This document shows, in pieces, positions 1 through 10,068 of a stretch of DNA of 64,000 nucleotides; position 1 is the stretch's first letter, and the number at the start of each line of letters is the position of its first letter. A program made the translations under genes and the position numbers. The stretch is taken from contig OZ022242.1 in the NCBI GenBank assembly GCA_963978895.1, positions 23,542,663 through 23,606,662 on the forward strand, written 5' to 3'. The notes below the pieces were generated by a model. That model saw only the letters and a program-made list of their open reading frames with translations. It was not told the DNA's origin and made no database searches. The stretch comes from Erpobdella octoculata (taxonomy: Eukaryota; Annelida; Clitellata; Hirudinida; Erpobdellidae).

Positions 1-1440
1 TCTAAATCATGTGTATTTGAAATAAAAGTTTGTGTTGAAAAACTCGTTTTTTCCCTTTACTTGTTTTAAATTTTGATTACTGTCGTTATGCAGCCCTTTT
101 TAAGTGAAACTTTTTAATAACTCATTTTTCCCTCTTTCTTTATCTCACTTTTTTTCTCTAGCAATATCAACACAGGACACCTTTTTATTTTTTACCACGT
201 TTTTACTACCTTGCTTTCGTTCCTGTTTGTGCGCAAAATTTTCCAACGTAAAATCAAACCACTTCTGATAGTCCTAGAAATCTCAAAAAACTGTACCACA
301 GATAGATCTTGGATGACCATGAATGATTCAATTATCACCAATATAAACTTTATAATTAGATTAGCCACAATAAATTAAATAAAATTAAACAAACCAAGAA
401 ATTATCGGATTAATATGTACAATAAAAGTAATATAAGTAATAAAAAAAATAAAAATTTCGATTCACTCTATGATTTTACACTTAGACTAAAAAAAAACAA
501 ATTAAATAGAAATGAAAATATATTTTTAAAAACCACGTTTTTATAAGTGGACTAAAAAGAAGAAAATAATTAAAAACGTGGGGCGGGTGCTAATGTGGTG
601 TTCGGTATAAAAATTAAAGATTTATAATTTAGAAGGCAAAAGAGAGATCTATTATAATTGAGAGAATGAGTGAACTGCATATGTAAAACCTCATAAGCGC
701 CCACTACACGTTTAAATTATTTTCTTCTTTTCAGTCCACTTATAAAAACGTTGTTTTTAAAGATATTTTTTACCTCTATTTATTTTTTCTTCATTGTGCT
801 GCGAAGTTAGGTCATCAGACACTTCAAAGCTGAGAATAACTTTTAAACTGTAGTATTAAGTACTATTAGATCGTTTCAATCAGACGGAAACAGTTTTCAT
901 TTATTACAGATGGCGATATATTATTTTTTTCGAGAGAAGGGCTTTTTATTTTCATTAGTAGACGTTTTTGTGGGAGTGACTATACGAGACTCTGCCATAT
1001 GTTAACCTCCAAACTGGAACGGTTCAAGTAAAACTCGAAAAACTCAACTACTTCTATAATTTTAGAGAGCCAGATTTGTTCATGGCTACAGGGATAACAT
1101 GAGCAGTTGCGCCTAATTTGGGAACTTGTCTTCCTTGAAACAGCAACTTTGTTCTTTAGCCGCTTCATGAAATGGTCAGAGAATAAATTGAAAATGTTTT
1201 TTTCTGTACTACTCTTCTGGACCACGAAAAAAGAGGTGTCCTGGGTTGACATTGCTACAGAAAGATAAAAATACAGAAAGAAAGTGAGAGAAAAAGAAAG
1301 TGAGAGAGAAAGAAAAAGAATGATAAAAAAGCGTAAATACAAAGTTTAATTTAAATTTCTTATGTTTGGTTTCACTGAATAGAAAAATCAAGATGACTTA
1401 AAACGGACTGCAAAACGACAGAAATGAAAATTAAAAAAAA
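1..1440. other. AT-rich gene-free flank with repeat fragments
   Basis: I see no host exon here. Positions 1-75 resemble 11560-11640, and about 800-870 resembles 33630-33720, so parts belong to dispersed repeats also found elsewhere in this window. The open frames at 980-1391 on the minus strand show no domain I recognise and run through low-complexity serine/phenylalanine and AAAG-rich sequence. Confidence 0.5.
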
Positions 1441-1459
1441 AGCTAAAAAATGATTTCGC

Positions 1460-1493
1460 GCCCCTTATTACAAAATTCCCGGATCCGCCGCTG
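1460..1493. mobile_element. Orphan end of a GGATCCGCC-type hAT MITE
   Basis: The sequence ending CCGGATCCGCCGCTG matches the right terminal inverted repeat of the element at 2031-2263 (CTGGATCCGCCCCTG) in 13 of 15 positions. Only this end is seen; the other is missing or too diverged. Confidence 0.45.
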
Positions 1494-1558
1494 TATACCG
1501 TGCATCATTTTTTCGTTAGGCCCGCTATCCTTTCCCAATGTGTTCGTGTGCTGGTTTA

Positions 1559-1722
1559 ACTGACAATATATATTTAACTGACAAAATAAGTTGTGTCGAC
1601 AATACCTATATTTTTAACTGACAATATATAAGTTGTGTCGACAATACCTATATTTTTAACTGACAATATATAAGTTGTGTCGACAATACCTATATTTTTA
1701 ACTGACAAGTTGTACCGACAAT
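1559..1722. repeat. 42-bp minisatellite, about 3.5 copies
   Basis: A unit of about 42 bp containing TTTTTAACTGACAATATATA followed by GTTGTGTCGACAATA is repeated head to tail, with degenerate partial copies at both edges. The 67-aa minus-strand frame across it is a by-product of the periodicity. Confidence 0.85.
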
Positions 1723-1787
1723 ATATTTTACCGACAGTGTGTCGAATAGTCCCGACGGGCCTGGTGAGACTTCGCACAGCTATCTAA

Positions 1788-2022
1788 TTTTATATATATA
1801 AATGTACCCCGGTTTAATTACACACTTTTACTTAACTTGACTTCTCTGCCTGTCTGCCTGTCTGTCTATCTGTCTGTCGTCAAATTTTGCAATCAATTTT
1901 AAACTAACTTCCCGATGAGCTAAAGACTTCAAAATTATTATAATACCTCCAAACTGATTAACAATGCATTCTATCAAATTTTCGGATCGATTGGACAAAA
2001 TTTAATTAAATAATCATTTGTG
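1788..2022. repeat. Dispersed repeat relic with CTGT runs
   Basis: A CTGCCTGTCTG tract is followed by a segment related to CAAATTTTGCAATCAATTTT and a 'cttcccgatgag' motif. The same order occurs at 33130-33200 and, inverted, at 4890-4985. I read it as a diverged member of that family. Confidence 0.4.
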
Positions 2023-2030
2023 ATATTATA

Positions 2031-2263
2031 CAGGGACGGATCCAGAATTTTGCTAAGGGGGGGGGGGCGCATCCATGATTGCCCATCAATAGGGGCAAGA
2101 AAAGTCTCCCTCCTGAAACTAAATTTACTTTTATTTAAAATTGATTTTATTTATAAGTTTATTACTAAATATTATGTACATAATTTAAATTTGTTTAATG
2201 TAAATTTTTAACTATTCTACAATGGGGGCGCGCGCCCCCACGCTTCCCCTGGATCCGCCCCTG
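2031..2263. mobile_element. hAT MITE, TIR CAGGGRCGGATCCAG
   Basis: The left end CAGGGACGGATCCAG and right end CTGGATCCGCCCCTG form a terminal inverted repeat of 15 bp with one mismatch, followed by subterminal runs of G and C. The element is 233 bp and has no coding capacity. CAGGGGCGGATCC is a common hAT-type terminus in animals. The expected 8-bp target duplication is not clean, probably because the right flank is a TATG microsatellite. Confidence 0.75.
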
Positions 2264-2473
<210 letters not shown>

Positions 2474-2747
2474 GGTTGCACCGGACTTGGGTTTTTCAAA
2501 TCCGGCCGGGGCCGGTTCTGGCCGGATTCATAATTCAAAATCCGGCCGGGGCCGGAGCCGGGGCCGGTCTTGTCATTTTGTATTAACCATTATTTATCTT
2601 TTTGTTCAATTGCATGTTATCATTCAAAACCAAGTGGTAACCAACAGACAATATCAGATTTATTTCAAATAAACAATAAACAAAAAATAATAAACAGTAT
2701 TTATTATTTCAAATAAACAATAAACAAAAAATAATAAACAGTATTTA

Positions 2748-2975
2748 TTATTTCAAATAAACAATAAACAAAAAATAGTAAACAGTATTCAAGGAGGTGG
2801 CAGTGGCAACTTCAACAGCAGCCTCCATCGAAGTCTTTAGACTGTTCATCTCACTGTACAGGATTGGATGCTTAGATTTTAGATGAGTAAGCAGAGAATA
2901 CGTCGAAAAACTTTTGGGAGTATTAGTCTTTCCGCGTGACAACTCCGCGTAGCAGTGTTTACAAACAGTATTCAA
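2748..2975 (-). pseudogene. BED zinc-finger fragment of a hAT transposase
   Basis: The frame reads a BED-type finger: a Cys-X2-Cys pair (VCKHCYAEL), then LLTHLKSKH about 25 residues later supplying His-X4-His. BED fingers form the N-terminal DNA-binding module of many hAT transposases. The frame runs into AATAAACA repeats and the catalytic and dimerisation regions are absent. It lies wholly inside the 2471-3503 element. Confidence 0.65.
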
Positions 2976-3235
2976 ATTATCCGTGATTTTGACATCAAAT
3001 TACGCCCAAACGCCCGATTTTTTCTCAGCCATTTTATGCTGTTAATTTTTAATACCCAAACAAAACAAAAATAATTCAACAAGAGAGAGAGAGTTCAAGG
3101 TTCGCGAGCGTGACCTTATATAGCTTCCGAGCATGCTTTTCTGTTGCAGCAATCGGAAGGTTAAATTTATTAACGATTCAACCTAGCTATATGGAATAAA
3201 CTGATCAGATATAGATAATAGATAAGCCATTTGAA

Positions 3236-3351
<116 letters not shown>

Positions 3352-3500
3352 TTATTTATTTCACTGAAATAAATAAATAAATACGTTAAATCCGGCTCCA
3401 AATCCGGCCATCAAATCCGGCCGGAGCCGGATTTGACCGGATTCGGAAAAATGGCCGGATTTCGGCCGGGCCGGAGCCGGGGCCGGTTTTCGGTGCAACC

Positions 3501-3503
<3 letters not shown>

Positions 3504-3583
<80 letters not shown>

Positions 3584-3585
3584 AT
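3504..3585. repeat. (TA)n microsatellite between two elements
   Basis: A TA run separates the right end of the hAT element from the 5' LTR of the next retrotransposon. TA repeats resume after the 3' LTR (5948-5961), so the retrotransposon appears to have landed inside a TA tract. Confidence 0.95.
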
Positions 3586-3774
3586 TGTAAAATCGCTGCT
3601 TTTACGATAGGTTTTCCCATTGATAGACGTAAAGGACTTGAAATGACTATTATGGAATTATTATCAAGAGATTTGAAGGTATAATTAGCCTTAGCAAAGC
3701 TTCATTTATTATTTTCCAATAAACTGCAAAACTATTCTATTGAGCCCGGTATACGATTTGGGGATATCGTAACA
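3586..3774 (+). repeat. 5' LTR of SAP-Gag element
   Basis: Starts TGTAAAATCGC and ends GATATCGTAACA. It carries an AATAAA-type signal (CCAATAAACTGC). It differs from the 3' copy only at the G/C in GAAAT(G/C)ACTATT. Confidence 0.92.
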
Positions 3775-3775
3775 T

Positions 3776-3793
3776 TGGTGTCAGAAGTGGGAT
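3776..3793 (+). other. Primer-binding site, tRNA-Leu type
   Basis: TGGTGTCAGAAGTGGGAT lies one base after the LTR. It is complementary to CCA plus the 3' acceptor end of animal tRNA-Leu species, with one mismatch as I recall that tRNA end. Confidence 0.7.
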
Positions 3794-3799
3794 ACAAGA

Positions 3800-4549
3800 A
3801 TGGTTTTGAAAGCATTGGATGAGCTCTTGATACTCGAGTTGAGGCAGGAACTTAGAAAACGAGAGCTCAGTGATAAAGGAAGAAAGTCTGAGCTCGTGGA
3901 CCGCCTCCGGACGTCATTGGAGAAAAATGGGTTTGATCCCGAAGAGTATGAGTTTGAAGTAGAAAATGATTTGTTGAAGGCGCTGAATAAAATGACGGAG
4001 GAAAACAGAGCAGCACAGGAGGAGAACAGAGCAGCACACAGAGCAGCACAGCAAGAAAGGAAGAAATTTCTTGAACTCCTCAATGGTGAAACAAACAATT
4101 GCGGAAACAAAAAAAACGGTCAAGATGAACCATGCAAGAATGTACAAGATGAACCATGCAAAGATGGTCATGATGATGAACCTGTCAAAGACGATCATGA
4201 TAATGTGCCTGTCGAAAACGGTCATGATAATGAACCTTGCAAGGATGCTCAAGATGAACCATGCAAAGATGGTGTCAGCGATACAGTCGGTTTGGACGTC
4301 GAAAACAAAACTAAAGAAGATGAGAAGAGTGTTGAAAACGAAATGCAAAACGATGAGGATGAAAGTGATGATGATGATTTTAATAATGGCAATAACTGCG
4401 ATGGCTTTTACCCATACAGCGACGGTTCTGAAACGGAAGCCTCTATAACAGACGACGGCACCGAATATTCAGGGTCAGATTTTAGTGACGAATCTAACTC
4501 GGATAAAGCAACTAAGGATTTAACAAGTAAATTAAAAACGAATTTTTAA
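3800..4549 (+). CDS. Gag-like protein with SAP domain and acidic repeats
   Basis: An ATG 26 bases after the LTR opens a 249-aa frame. Residues 5-45 form a SAP-type helix-extension-helix (LRQELRKREL, then GRKSELVDRL), a fold that binds nucleic acid. Next is a short coiled-coil-like stretch with repeated ENRAA (about 70-90), then 9-10 residue repeats of the type DEPCKDG (about 105-165), and an acidic tail. The position right after the primer-binding site and the acidic, helical make-up suit a Gag-like packaging protein; this is inference. The last ~10 residues are encoded by the inserted repeat, so the protein is probably prematurely ended, and the original reading seems to resume at 5012. No zinc knuckle is seen. 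Confidence 0.7.
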   Translation: MVLKALDELLILELRQELRKRELSDKGRKSELVDRLRTSLEKNGFDPEEYEFEVENDLLKALNKMTEENRAAQEENRAAHRAAQQERKKFLELLNGETNNCGNKKNGQDEPCKNVQDEPCKDGHDDEPVKDDHDNVPVENGHDNEPCKDAQDEPCKDGVSDTVGLDVENKTKEDEKSVENEMQNDEDESDDDDFNNGNNCDGFYPYSDGSETEASITDDGTEYSGSDFSDESNSDKATKDLTSKLKTNF

Positions 4550-4768
4550 AACCAATGCTCTTATATGTAATTAAGACACAAATTTTGCAATCAATTTTTT
4601 CTTATATTACTCTTTTATTTTATATTAAAGTCTGGCCTGGCGTAATATGGTTCGAAGAGCATTGCGATTTCCATTAAGCTCATAAACAAAAATTTTGCAA
4701 TCAATTTTTTCTTATATTACTCTTTTATTTTATATTAAAGTCGCAATATACAACAAATAAATATAATA

Positions 4769-4814
<46 letters not shown>

Positions 4815-5008
4815 CCTCAAGAAAATTAACTAAATTAATTGACTTATTGTAAAACTAATAATTGAATATTGCATTGTCTTCTATCTTGAGCATGTATGCA
4901 AAATTTGAAAAAAATCTATCATCAGGAAGTGACTCAAAAATTGATTGCAAGATTTGAAACAGAGAAACAGACAGAGAAACAGAGCCGACGAGTTAATAAA
5001 AGCATTGG
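4518..5008. repeat. ~490-bp dispersed repeat inserted in the Gag-like ORF
   Basis: The segment from AACAAGTAAATTAAAAACG to AATAAAAGCATTGG matches, inverted, the segment at about 33111-33600. The core differs: here it holds a duplicated ~50-bp unit (TTTTGCAATCAATTTTTTC...) and a TA microsatellite, whereas the other copy has an AT-rich decamer satellite. I see no clear terminal repeats or target duplication. Confidence 0.7.
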
Positions 5009-5011
5009 TAA

Positions 5012-5755
5012 AAAACGGACGAAACTCCAATCGAGAAATACGTCGAAGCTAATTTGACAAAAAAAGAAGACATTGATTTGCCAGACGATGGCGAATATTT
5101 GAAGAAAGATCCGCTGGACGATACGAAAGTTGACACCGATGAGAGAGCCGAGTTGGAATGTGAAAAGAAAACGTTCGATTGTAGCTTGGAAGAAAACAAA
5201 GATGACGGCGATGAACATCTCCAAAACTACAATAGCAATGCAGCAAGCAAAAACTCTGAAAAAGATGAGCCAAGAACAGAGAACGGTACAGAGGGTTCTA
5301 AACCAGATGAATCCACAGAGGATTCTAGATCAGATAGACTAAGAGTCATGGTAAAATCAAATAACAGCTTGATGAAGGAATTTATTAGATTTATGGAACG
5401 TGTTTTCGAAAAACCTTTTGAAGAGTTTCTTGAGAAAGATCTAAAAGATGTGAAGGAAGAAGAAAAAGCAGACAATTCCGATAAACCGTGCAAAGATGTT
5501 CAGGACGAGGCATGCAAAAAAGGCTGCGATGAACCGTGCAGAAATGGCGACGATGAGCCAAAGAAAGACTCTGTTGATGAGCCAAAGAAGGACTGGAAGA
5601 AACTGTATCAAACGGTCAAGAGACTTGACCATGTTGTTTGCGAATTGCGGTCAAAGCCACGAGTAAAGATCAAGGTATTTTGGTGTTCGTGGCCGAGTCG
5701 CATTTCGCAAAAGCGACTATGCTGTTCGGGACGAACAGAGTTAAGAAGGGGGTAA
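5012..5755 (+). pseudogene. C-terminal part of the SAP-Gag-like ORF
   Basis: The frame is open from 5012, just after the inserted repeat, and has no good ATG near its start; reading begins around KTDETPIEKY. It is acidic and lysine-rich, contains a helical stretch (SLMKEFIRFMERVFEKPFEEF) and then the same DEPCK-type repeats (KPCKDVQDEACKK, DEPCRNGDDEPKK) as the upstream ORF. The shared repeat supports one original protein cut in two. It ends just before the purine tract and 3' LTR. An alternative is a second frame reached by splicing across the repeat. Confidence 0.6.
5743..5755 (+). other. Polypurine tract
   Basis: AAGAAGGGGGTAA lies three bases before the 3' LTR, as expected for the plus-strand priming site of an LTR retrotransposon. 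Confidence 0.7.
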
Positions 5756-5758
5756 TAT

Positions 5759-5947
5759 TGTAAAATCGCTGCTTTTACGATAGGTTTTCCCATTGATAGA
5801 CGTAAAGGACTTGAAATCACTATTATGGAATTATTATCAAGAGATTTGAAGGTATAATTAGCCTTAGCAAAGCTTCATTTATTATTTTCCAATAAACTGC
5901 AAAACTATTCTATTGAGCCCGGTATACGATTTGGGGATATCGTAACA
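5759..5947 (+). repeat. 3' LTR of SAP-Gag element
   Basis: A 189-bp repeat with one difference from the 5' LTR; it is followed directly by a TA tract. Confidence 0.92.
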
Positions 5948-5962
5948 ATATATATATATATA

Positions 5963-6149
5963 CAGTGGTACTCCCTATTAACGACTTTGAAAATGTCATA
6001 GAAATCAGGTCTTAAAAGGGAGGGGTCTTAAATGGGGAGTCGTAGATCAGGAGTGACGCTTAATGGGACAACAATCCGTCAGAAAAAAAATGGTCGGAAA
6101 TGAGAGAGAGAGTCGTAAATGGGGAGGTCGTTGGGGAGGAGTATTACTG
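5963..6149. mobile_element. Tc1/mariner (Tigger/pogo-like) MITE
   Basis: The ends CAGTGGTACTCCC and GGAGTATTACTG form imperfect inverted repeats flanked by TA on both sides (5961-5962, 6150-6151). The interior repeats GTCTTAAATGGGGAG/GTCGTAAATGGGGAG motifs. The length is 187 bp and it is non-coding. TA duplication and a CAGT terminus fit the pogo/Tigger branch. Confidence 0.65.
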
Positions 6150-6273
6150 TATATAAAGTACTTCCTATTGCATATCACAATTCGACCATTTTTTCTCGTA
6201 TATAAAAGAAAAATTGTCAATATATGTATACACACACATTAAAATTTTGTTTAAATTCAGTTTATAAGATAAC

Positions 6274-6515
6274 CTGTGAATTTCAATTTAAATTCTTCAT
6301 AGTCAGTTCCCGTTGAATCCAGAACTATATTTCGATTGTCGTAGGCAAGGACAGCCCTGCGATCAAAATAAATTACCGGAAACATGTAAGTGCAACAAAT
6401 TGGTTGAAAAATTCATCACATTCAATAAATTTAATGCAAACCAAGATGTTTCTGTAGCGTCATTCCTGACATCTTCGTAAGCCTCGAAGATTGCTGCCTT
6501 ATCGATTGTGGTCAT
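6274..6515 (-). CDS. COTL1: Coactosin-like protein, first two coding exons
   Basis: Exon 1 is 6442-6515 (ATG at 6515, donor after TCTTG) and exon 2 is 6274-6356 (acceptor TCGCAG, donor ACAG|GTTATC). Joined in phase they encode about 52 residues starting MTTIDKAAIFEAYEDVRND, then SWAVLAYDNRNIVLDSTG and DYEEFKLKF. That is the start of an ADF-homology domain of the coactosin type (Ala-Tyr near residue 12, a Trp beginning the first strand, Gly-X-X-Tyr before an acidic EEF helix). Coactosins bind F-actin in the cytoplasm. The rest of the ADF-H domain should lie at lower coordinates, but I find no matching exon between 1 and 6270, which is filled with mobile DNA. The gene is either truncated or continues past a long intron outside the window. 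Confidence 0.7.
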
Positions 6516-7084
6516 GATAAATTAATTTCTGAAAAATAAAAAGTAATGTATATCGCGATACAACATGACATCATTACCTGAATTAGTTGATACGACACCT
6601 GAAAGTATTCCGATATCAGAAATAAAAACGTTCAAGGGAGCAGATTAAAATAAAAATAAATCGAGTCGTATGATGAACCTCGCCACATACAGCGCTATAT
6701 AATTCCAAACCAATCAACTTATTCTACTTAGTCATGTGTAATACATCACACATAACCAACCCACGATAAGAACTTTTAATGAAATTCAATATTAACGCTT
6801 TCGTCATCGCCTGTTGCCTTACATGGCCATCAAAACAATGCAAGCCCTCGGTTGCAAGAATAGCCCAGCATAAGACAGCCTCTACGTTTCTATTGGTCGC
6901 TATACCTATCTGAGAGACTTCTCAATAATTATTGTCTCTTTAATGAGTTTTGATACGGAACCGTTTTAGAGAAAATTTATTATTCAGAGTTTTCTTTCAA
7001 ATTCCAGATGAACTAATATCATGCAAATTAGCAATAAATAGTATGTTAATTTAGTATAAGCCACATAGGCTCCTAAAATATACT
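6516..7084. other. Upstream region of the coactosin-like gene
   Basis: No coding exon or clear TE terminus is seen. This is the expected place for promoter and 5' UTR of the minus-strand gene at 6274-6515, but I cannot point to a TATA box or initiator. Confidence 0.35.
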
Positions 7085-7215
7085 CCTTAACCCTCAATAG
7101 AATCATATGATTGATTGTTTGAGTCAGTCTTAAAACACCTTGTGTAAAGGACTAAACTGGACTAAACACTAGGATATTATAAAAAAAAATGATTGATTGA
7201 ATAAATGATTATGGA
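7085..7215 (+). repeat. LINE/SINE-type 3' tail fragment
   Basis: GTCTTAAAACACCTTGTGTAAAGGACT is followed by an A-run and ATGATTGATTGAATAAATG. A close relative lies at 25290-25345, and an ATTGATTGATTGA tail ends the LINE fragment at 19200-19644. I read it as a 5'-truncated CR1/L2-like tail. Confidence 0.45.
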
Positions 7216-7565
7216 GTCTAAAGTCTAAGAATGTTGTTCACTGTTTTAAAAAATTAGTTTAATTAATTTTTAAAATACATTCATATTAAAAAATAAACAA
7301 ATATAATTTAATTAATTTCAATATTTTAGTTTTTCATAATTTATACATTTTAAGATTTTGCGCTTCACCAAGCGTCATTAATCACGTGCTCGTCTGTTTT
7401 GCTTCATTTGTCTGGGGATTATCGAATTTTGTGTGCCTCCGCTTCTTCTGCTGTGTTTGTTAGTAAATATTTTTTAAATGTGATTTTATTTATAATACTT
7501 GTTTGCACGGTTGAGTTTTCCTGTGCTTACTCTATTATTTAAATTCAAGCGATAATATATAATGC

Positions 7566-7680
7566 TGTTGGTAAACATGGAGAATAGCGGCAGAAATTAG
7601 GTAAAGATGGAGAATAGCGGCAGAAATTAGGTGAAGATGGAGAATAGCGGCAGATATTAGGTAAAGATGGAGAATAGCGT
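7566..7680. repeat. ~31-bp minisatellite, four copies
   Basis: Unit: GTAAAGATGGAGAATAGCGG plus CAGAAATTAG, tandemly repeated. A single inverted unit occurs at 9545-9575, the other end of the fold-back structure. Confidence 0.85.
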
Positions 7681-8258
7681 TATAAATTTTTTCCGGTGTT
7701 TTTAATTATATTTTCATTTTAATAGTTATATGTTTACAATCACAATAATAATTCCAATTTAATGATCCAAGAAGTTTTATTAATTTTTGAAAAAAAAAAA
7801 TCTCTCGAAAAATTAGCGAAAGGCGAAGAGAACCACAACAAAATTTATTAATGCCGAAACTGTTTATAGCGTTGTCAAAAAAAGTTATGTGCAAAAAAAC
7901 ATATCAGTCACAAGATAAATTAATAATCACGCAGTCAAAATGACATTATTTACAGAAAAAAGACAGTTTATTTATGTCCGAGCAGTTTTTCAGAGAAAGA
8001 TAAAACTGGATAGTTTTCAATTAAAGAAACAGAGTTTCAGCAAAGAATTTGCCACCTGGTTTGAGACTACGGAACTCAAATTCACTATAAGTAATTTATT
8101 TCTTAAAAATATCTTATAAAAACTCGCACAAATAATTTTCTACATTTCATTTCACTTCACTTTTAGTTTGTTTTTTGTTTAGGAGAATTTTGTTTCTACT
8201 ACCTGACGCTTTTCTGGCGTAAACTTCTTTTTTAATTATAATTTTGAGAAATTAATTG

Positions 8259-8401
8259 GATCAGTCAATTAGTAATTTATTTTTCTTTTTTATTATAATA
8301 ATTTCATAATAGAAAAATAATTAAAAACACCGAAAATAATTATTTTTCTATTATGAAATTATTATAATTAGAAAGAAAAATAAATTACAAATTGACTGAT
8401 C
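8259..8401. repeat. 143-bp near-perfect palindrome
   Basis: Arms of about 65 bp start GATCAGTCAATTAGTAATTT and end AAATTACAAATTGACTGATC, with a ~13-base loop AAAAACACCGAAA. It interrupts the left arm of the fold-back element, since the right arm joins the two flanks directly. It may be a fold-back MITE; no clear target duplication is visible. Confidence 0.75.
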
Positions 8402-8719
8402 TTATTCATTTCTTAAAAGATAAAGTTCTAGTATAGCGTCATCGGCCGATTTCTATAAAAACCCGGTTTAAAAAACTGTTTAATATAATAAACTCAGAAC
8501 ATTATCAGAACATACTACGAAAACGTTATTTTACAGAAAAACTTACTAAAAACCGACTTAAAGCAAAAATATCCAAAGGCAGTGTTGATATGCGGAATAA
8601 TACAATTCAAGGAATGAAAAGTAAGGAAGAGTTAATATAAAATAAAATAATTGTTTACTTATTCAATATGCATCTTAAATTTTTAAAAATCAAAGCGCTG
8701 AGCGGAAATTTATCCGTGA

Positions 8720-8930
8720 CTAGCGGGTTTTTTTTTCTTGCTCCTGTTTCCCTTCCCGCTCACTCTTACGCCACCGGTCACTTTCCCGCTTCCGGTCGCT
8801 TTCCCGCTCCAGGTCATTTTTCCGTTCTCGATCGCTTTCTCGCTCACGCTTGCTCTCCTCTTCCTGGTCGCTTTCTCGTTCGCTCTCTCGTTCTCCACGC
8901 GATTCTGGTACCAATCATGACCTCTAAAAC
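8720..8930 (-). mobile_element. Helitron 3' end with serine/arginine-coding array
   Basis: On the minus strand the segment ends CCCGCTAG followed by T, the CTAG terminus of the Helitron family in this window. The body is the family's GAGCGNGAACGGGA-type array. The long frames over it (lysine/arginine/serine-rich on minus, proline-rich on plus) come from that array. The 5' end is not certain; it may reach about 8997. Confidence 0.5.
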
Positions 8931-9839
8931 TCAGAATTTCTGCTCCAAGAAATATGGTCGAAACCGTAATAAAGACAACCAAGTACTTTTACTTTGATCT
9001 TATTTTATTTATTTTTTGGCGTTTGGCTGCTAATTCATTGTTCTTAATGTGTTTTTTTATTTGTCTTAAGGCATATTGACAAAACCGTCGCATTTAAAGA
9101 AACCGTTTCAGATATGGAGCGAGATACGCAACTCGTACTTCTAAAATGAACTATTATTTTTCAAGTTTTAATTTCCATAATTTAAATTTTTAATTTCTTT
9201 TCCTTAATTGTCTATTTTTATTTTAAATGTGTTTAATTTAATTTTCTTTTTTCCCACTGTTCACTTCTATCGCTATTGACAAATAGATCTTCACCGGGAA
9301 CTACATTAGCTTCTGCAGCAATATTTAAATGTTCTAAAGGCTATAATTTCTGGTTTTTTTAAATTATTTATTTTGTAATTGGTCATTAGTTTAGTTTTAA
9401 AAATCATTTACGTTAAAAACCGGTCATTTTTCACTGAAATCGGCCGATGACGCTATACTAGAACTTTACCTCTTAAAATTATAATTAAAACAGAAGTTAA
9501 TGCCAGAAAAGCGTCAGGTAGTAGAAAAAAAAATAATAAAAAATAATTTCTGCCACTATTCTCCATGTTTATCTCGGATAGTCCCAGTGCAGCAGTTAAA
9601 AAAAAGTTCGAATTTCTCAAAGAGGAGCCAATGCATTTTTCGTCGGAAAATCATCGTTTTTGGCTTATAACTTTTTTATTTGTTGAACCGAAGAAAACTC
9701 AAATATACCATTCAATTTCATTATTTAAACCCCATCTAACAATGTATATGTGATGACTGCCGCCTTTGCGAAAGTCGATACTGATGGAGAACTTCGATGC
9801 CAATTTTGTTTTTAAAACAAAATCATTATATGTACATGA

Positions 9840-9985
9840 AAGTATCAGTGAAGTTATCGCAATAACGATAACGACTGCGATACTAAATGCAGAAATGTAT
9901 CACGATGCCCATTGCGATACAGAAAAAGTGTCGCGATGCAGTATCGCACGATACTTTTATCGCGATATTAACAACTCTGGTTTTT
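9840..9985. mobile_element. Single end of a GCGATA-rich hAT-like element
   Basis: The stretch holds many GCGATA/TATCGC motifs in both orientations and ends ATCGCGATATTAACAACTCTG, whose reverse begins CAGAGTTGTTAATATCGCGA, a hAT-style terminus. I find no partner end nearby. Confidence 0.35.
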
Positions 9986-10068
9986 CCTTACACAGCTGAA
10001 ACACATTTGGCTTGAATGAAGAAGCAGGTAAAGCTTAGTAAAGCTTGAAGATGCTCATTTGTGAGTTT

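Larger units (their letters stand above)
3586..5947 (+). mobile_element. Non-autonomous LTR retrotransposon with SAP-domain Gag
   Basis: Two 189-bp direct repeats (3586-3774, 5759-5947) begin TG, end CA and differ at one base, which suggests recent transposition. A primer-binding site follows the first LTR and a purine-rich tract precedes the second. The interior encodes a SAP-domain, acidic Gag-like protein but no protease, reverse transcriptase or integrase, so it would depend on an autonomous partner. The coding region is split by a ~490-bp dispersed repeat (4518-5008). No clean target duplication is visible in the TA flanks. Confidence 0.85.
7566..9575. mobile_element. Fold-back element with unequal inverted arms
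   Basis: Blocks on the left recur inverted on the right in mirror order: a GGAGAATAGCGGCAGAAAT array (7566-7680) with 9541-9575; a CTACCTGACGCTTTTCTGGC block (about 8196-8250) with about 9480-9525; and AAAGTTCTAGTATAGCGTC through GGCCGATTTC (about 8423-8456) with about 9430-9470. The right arm is much shorter and lacks the palindrome at 8259-8401, so that looks like a later insertion. No transposase is visible. The interior contains a Helitron fragment. Confidence 0.6.

Noticed and set aside
3867..4448. Overlapping ORFs on both strands of the SAP-Gag region
   Set aside because: Low-complexity shadows of the DEPCK-repeat reading frame, which alone carries a recognisable domain.
8668..8997. 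Arginine/serine-rich and proline-rich ORFs on both strands
   Set aside because: They follow the purine-rich array of a Helitron. The same kind of ORF appears at each other copy (20270, 42668, 62317).
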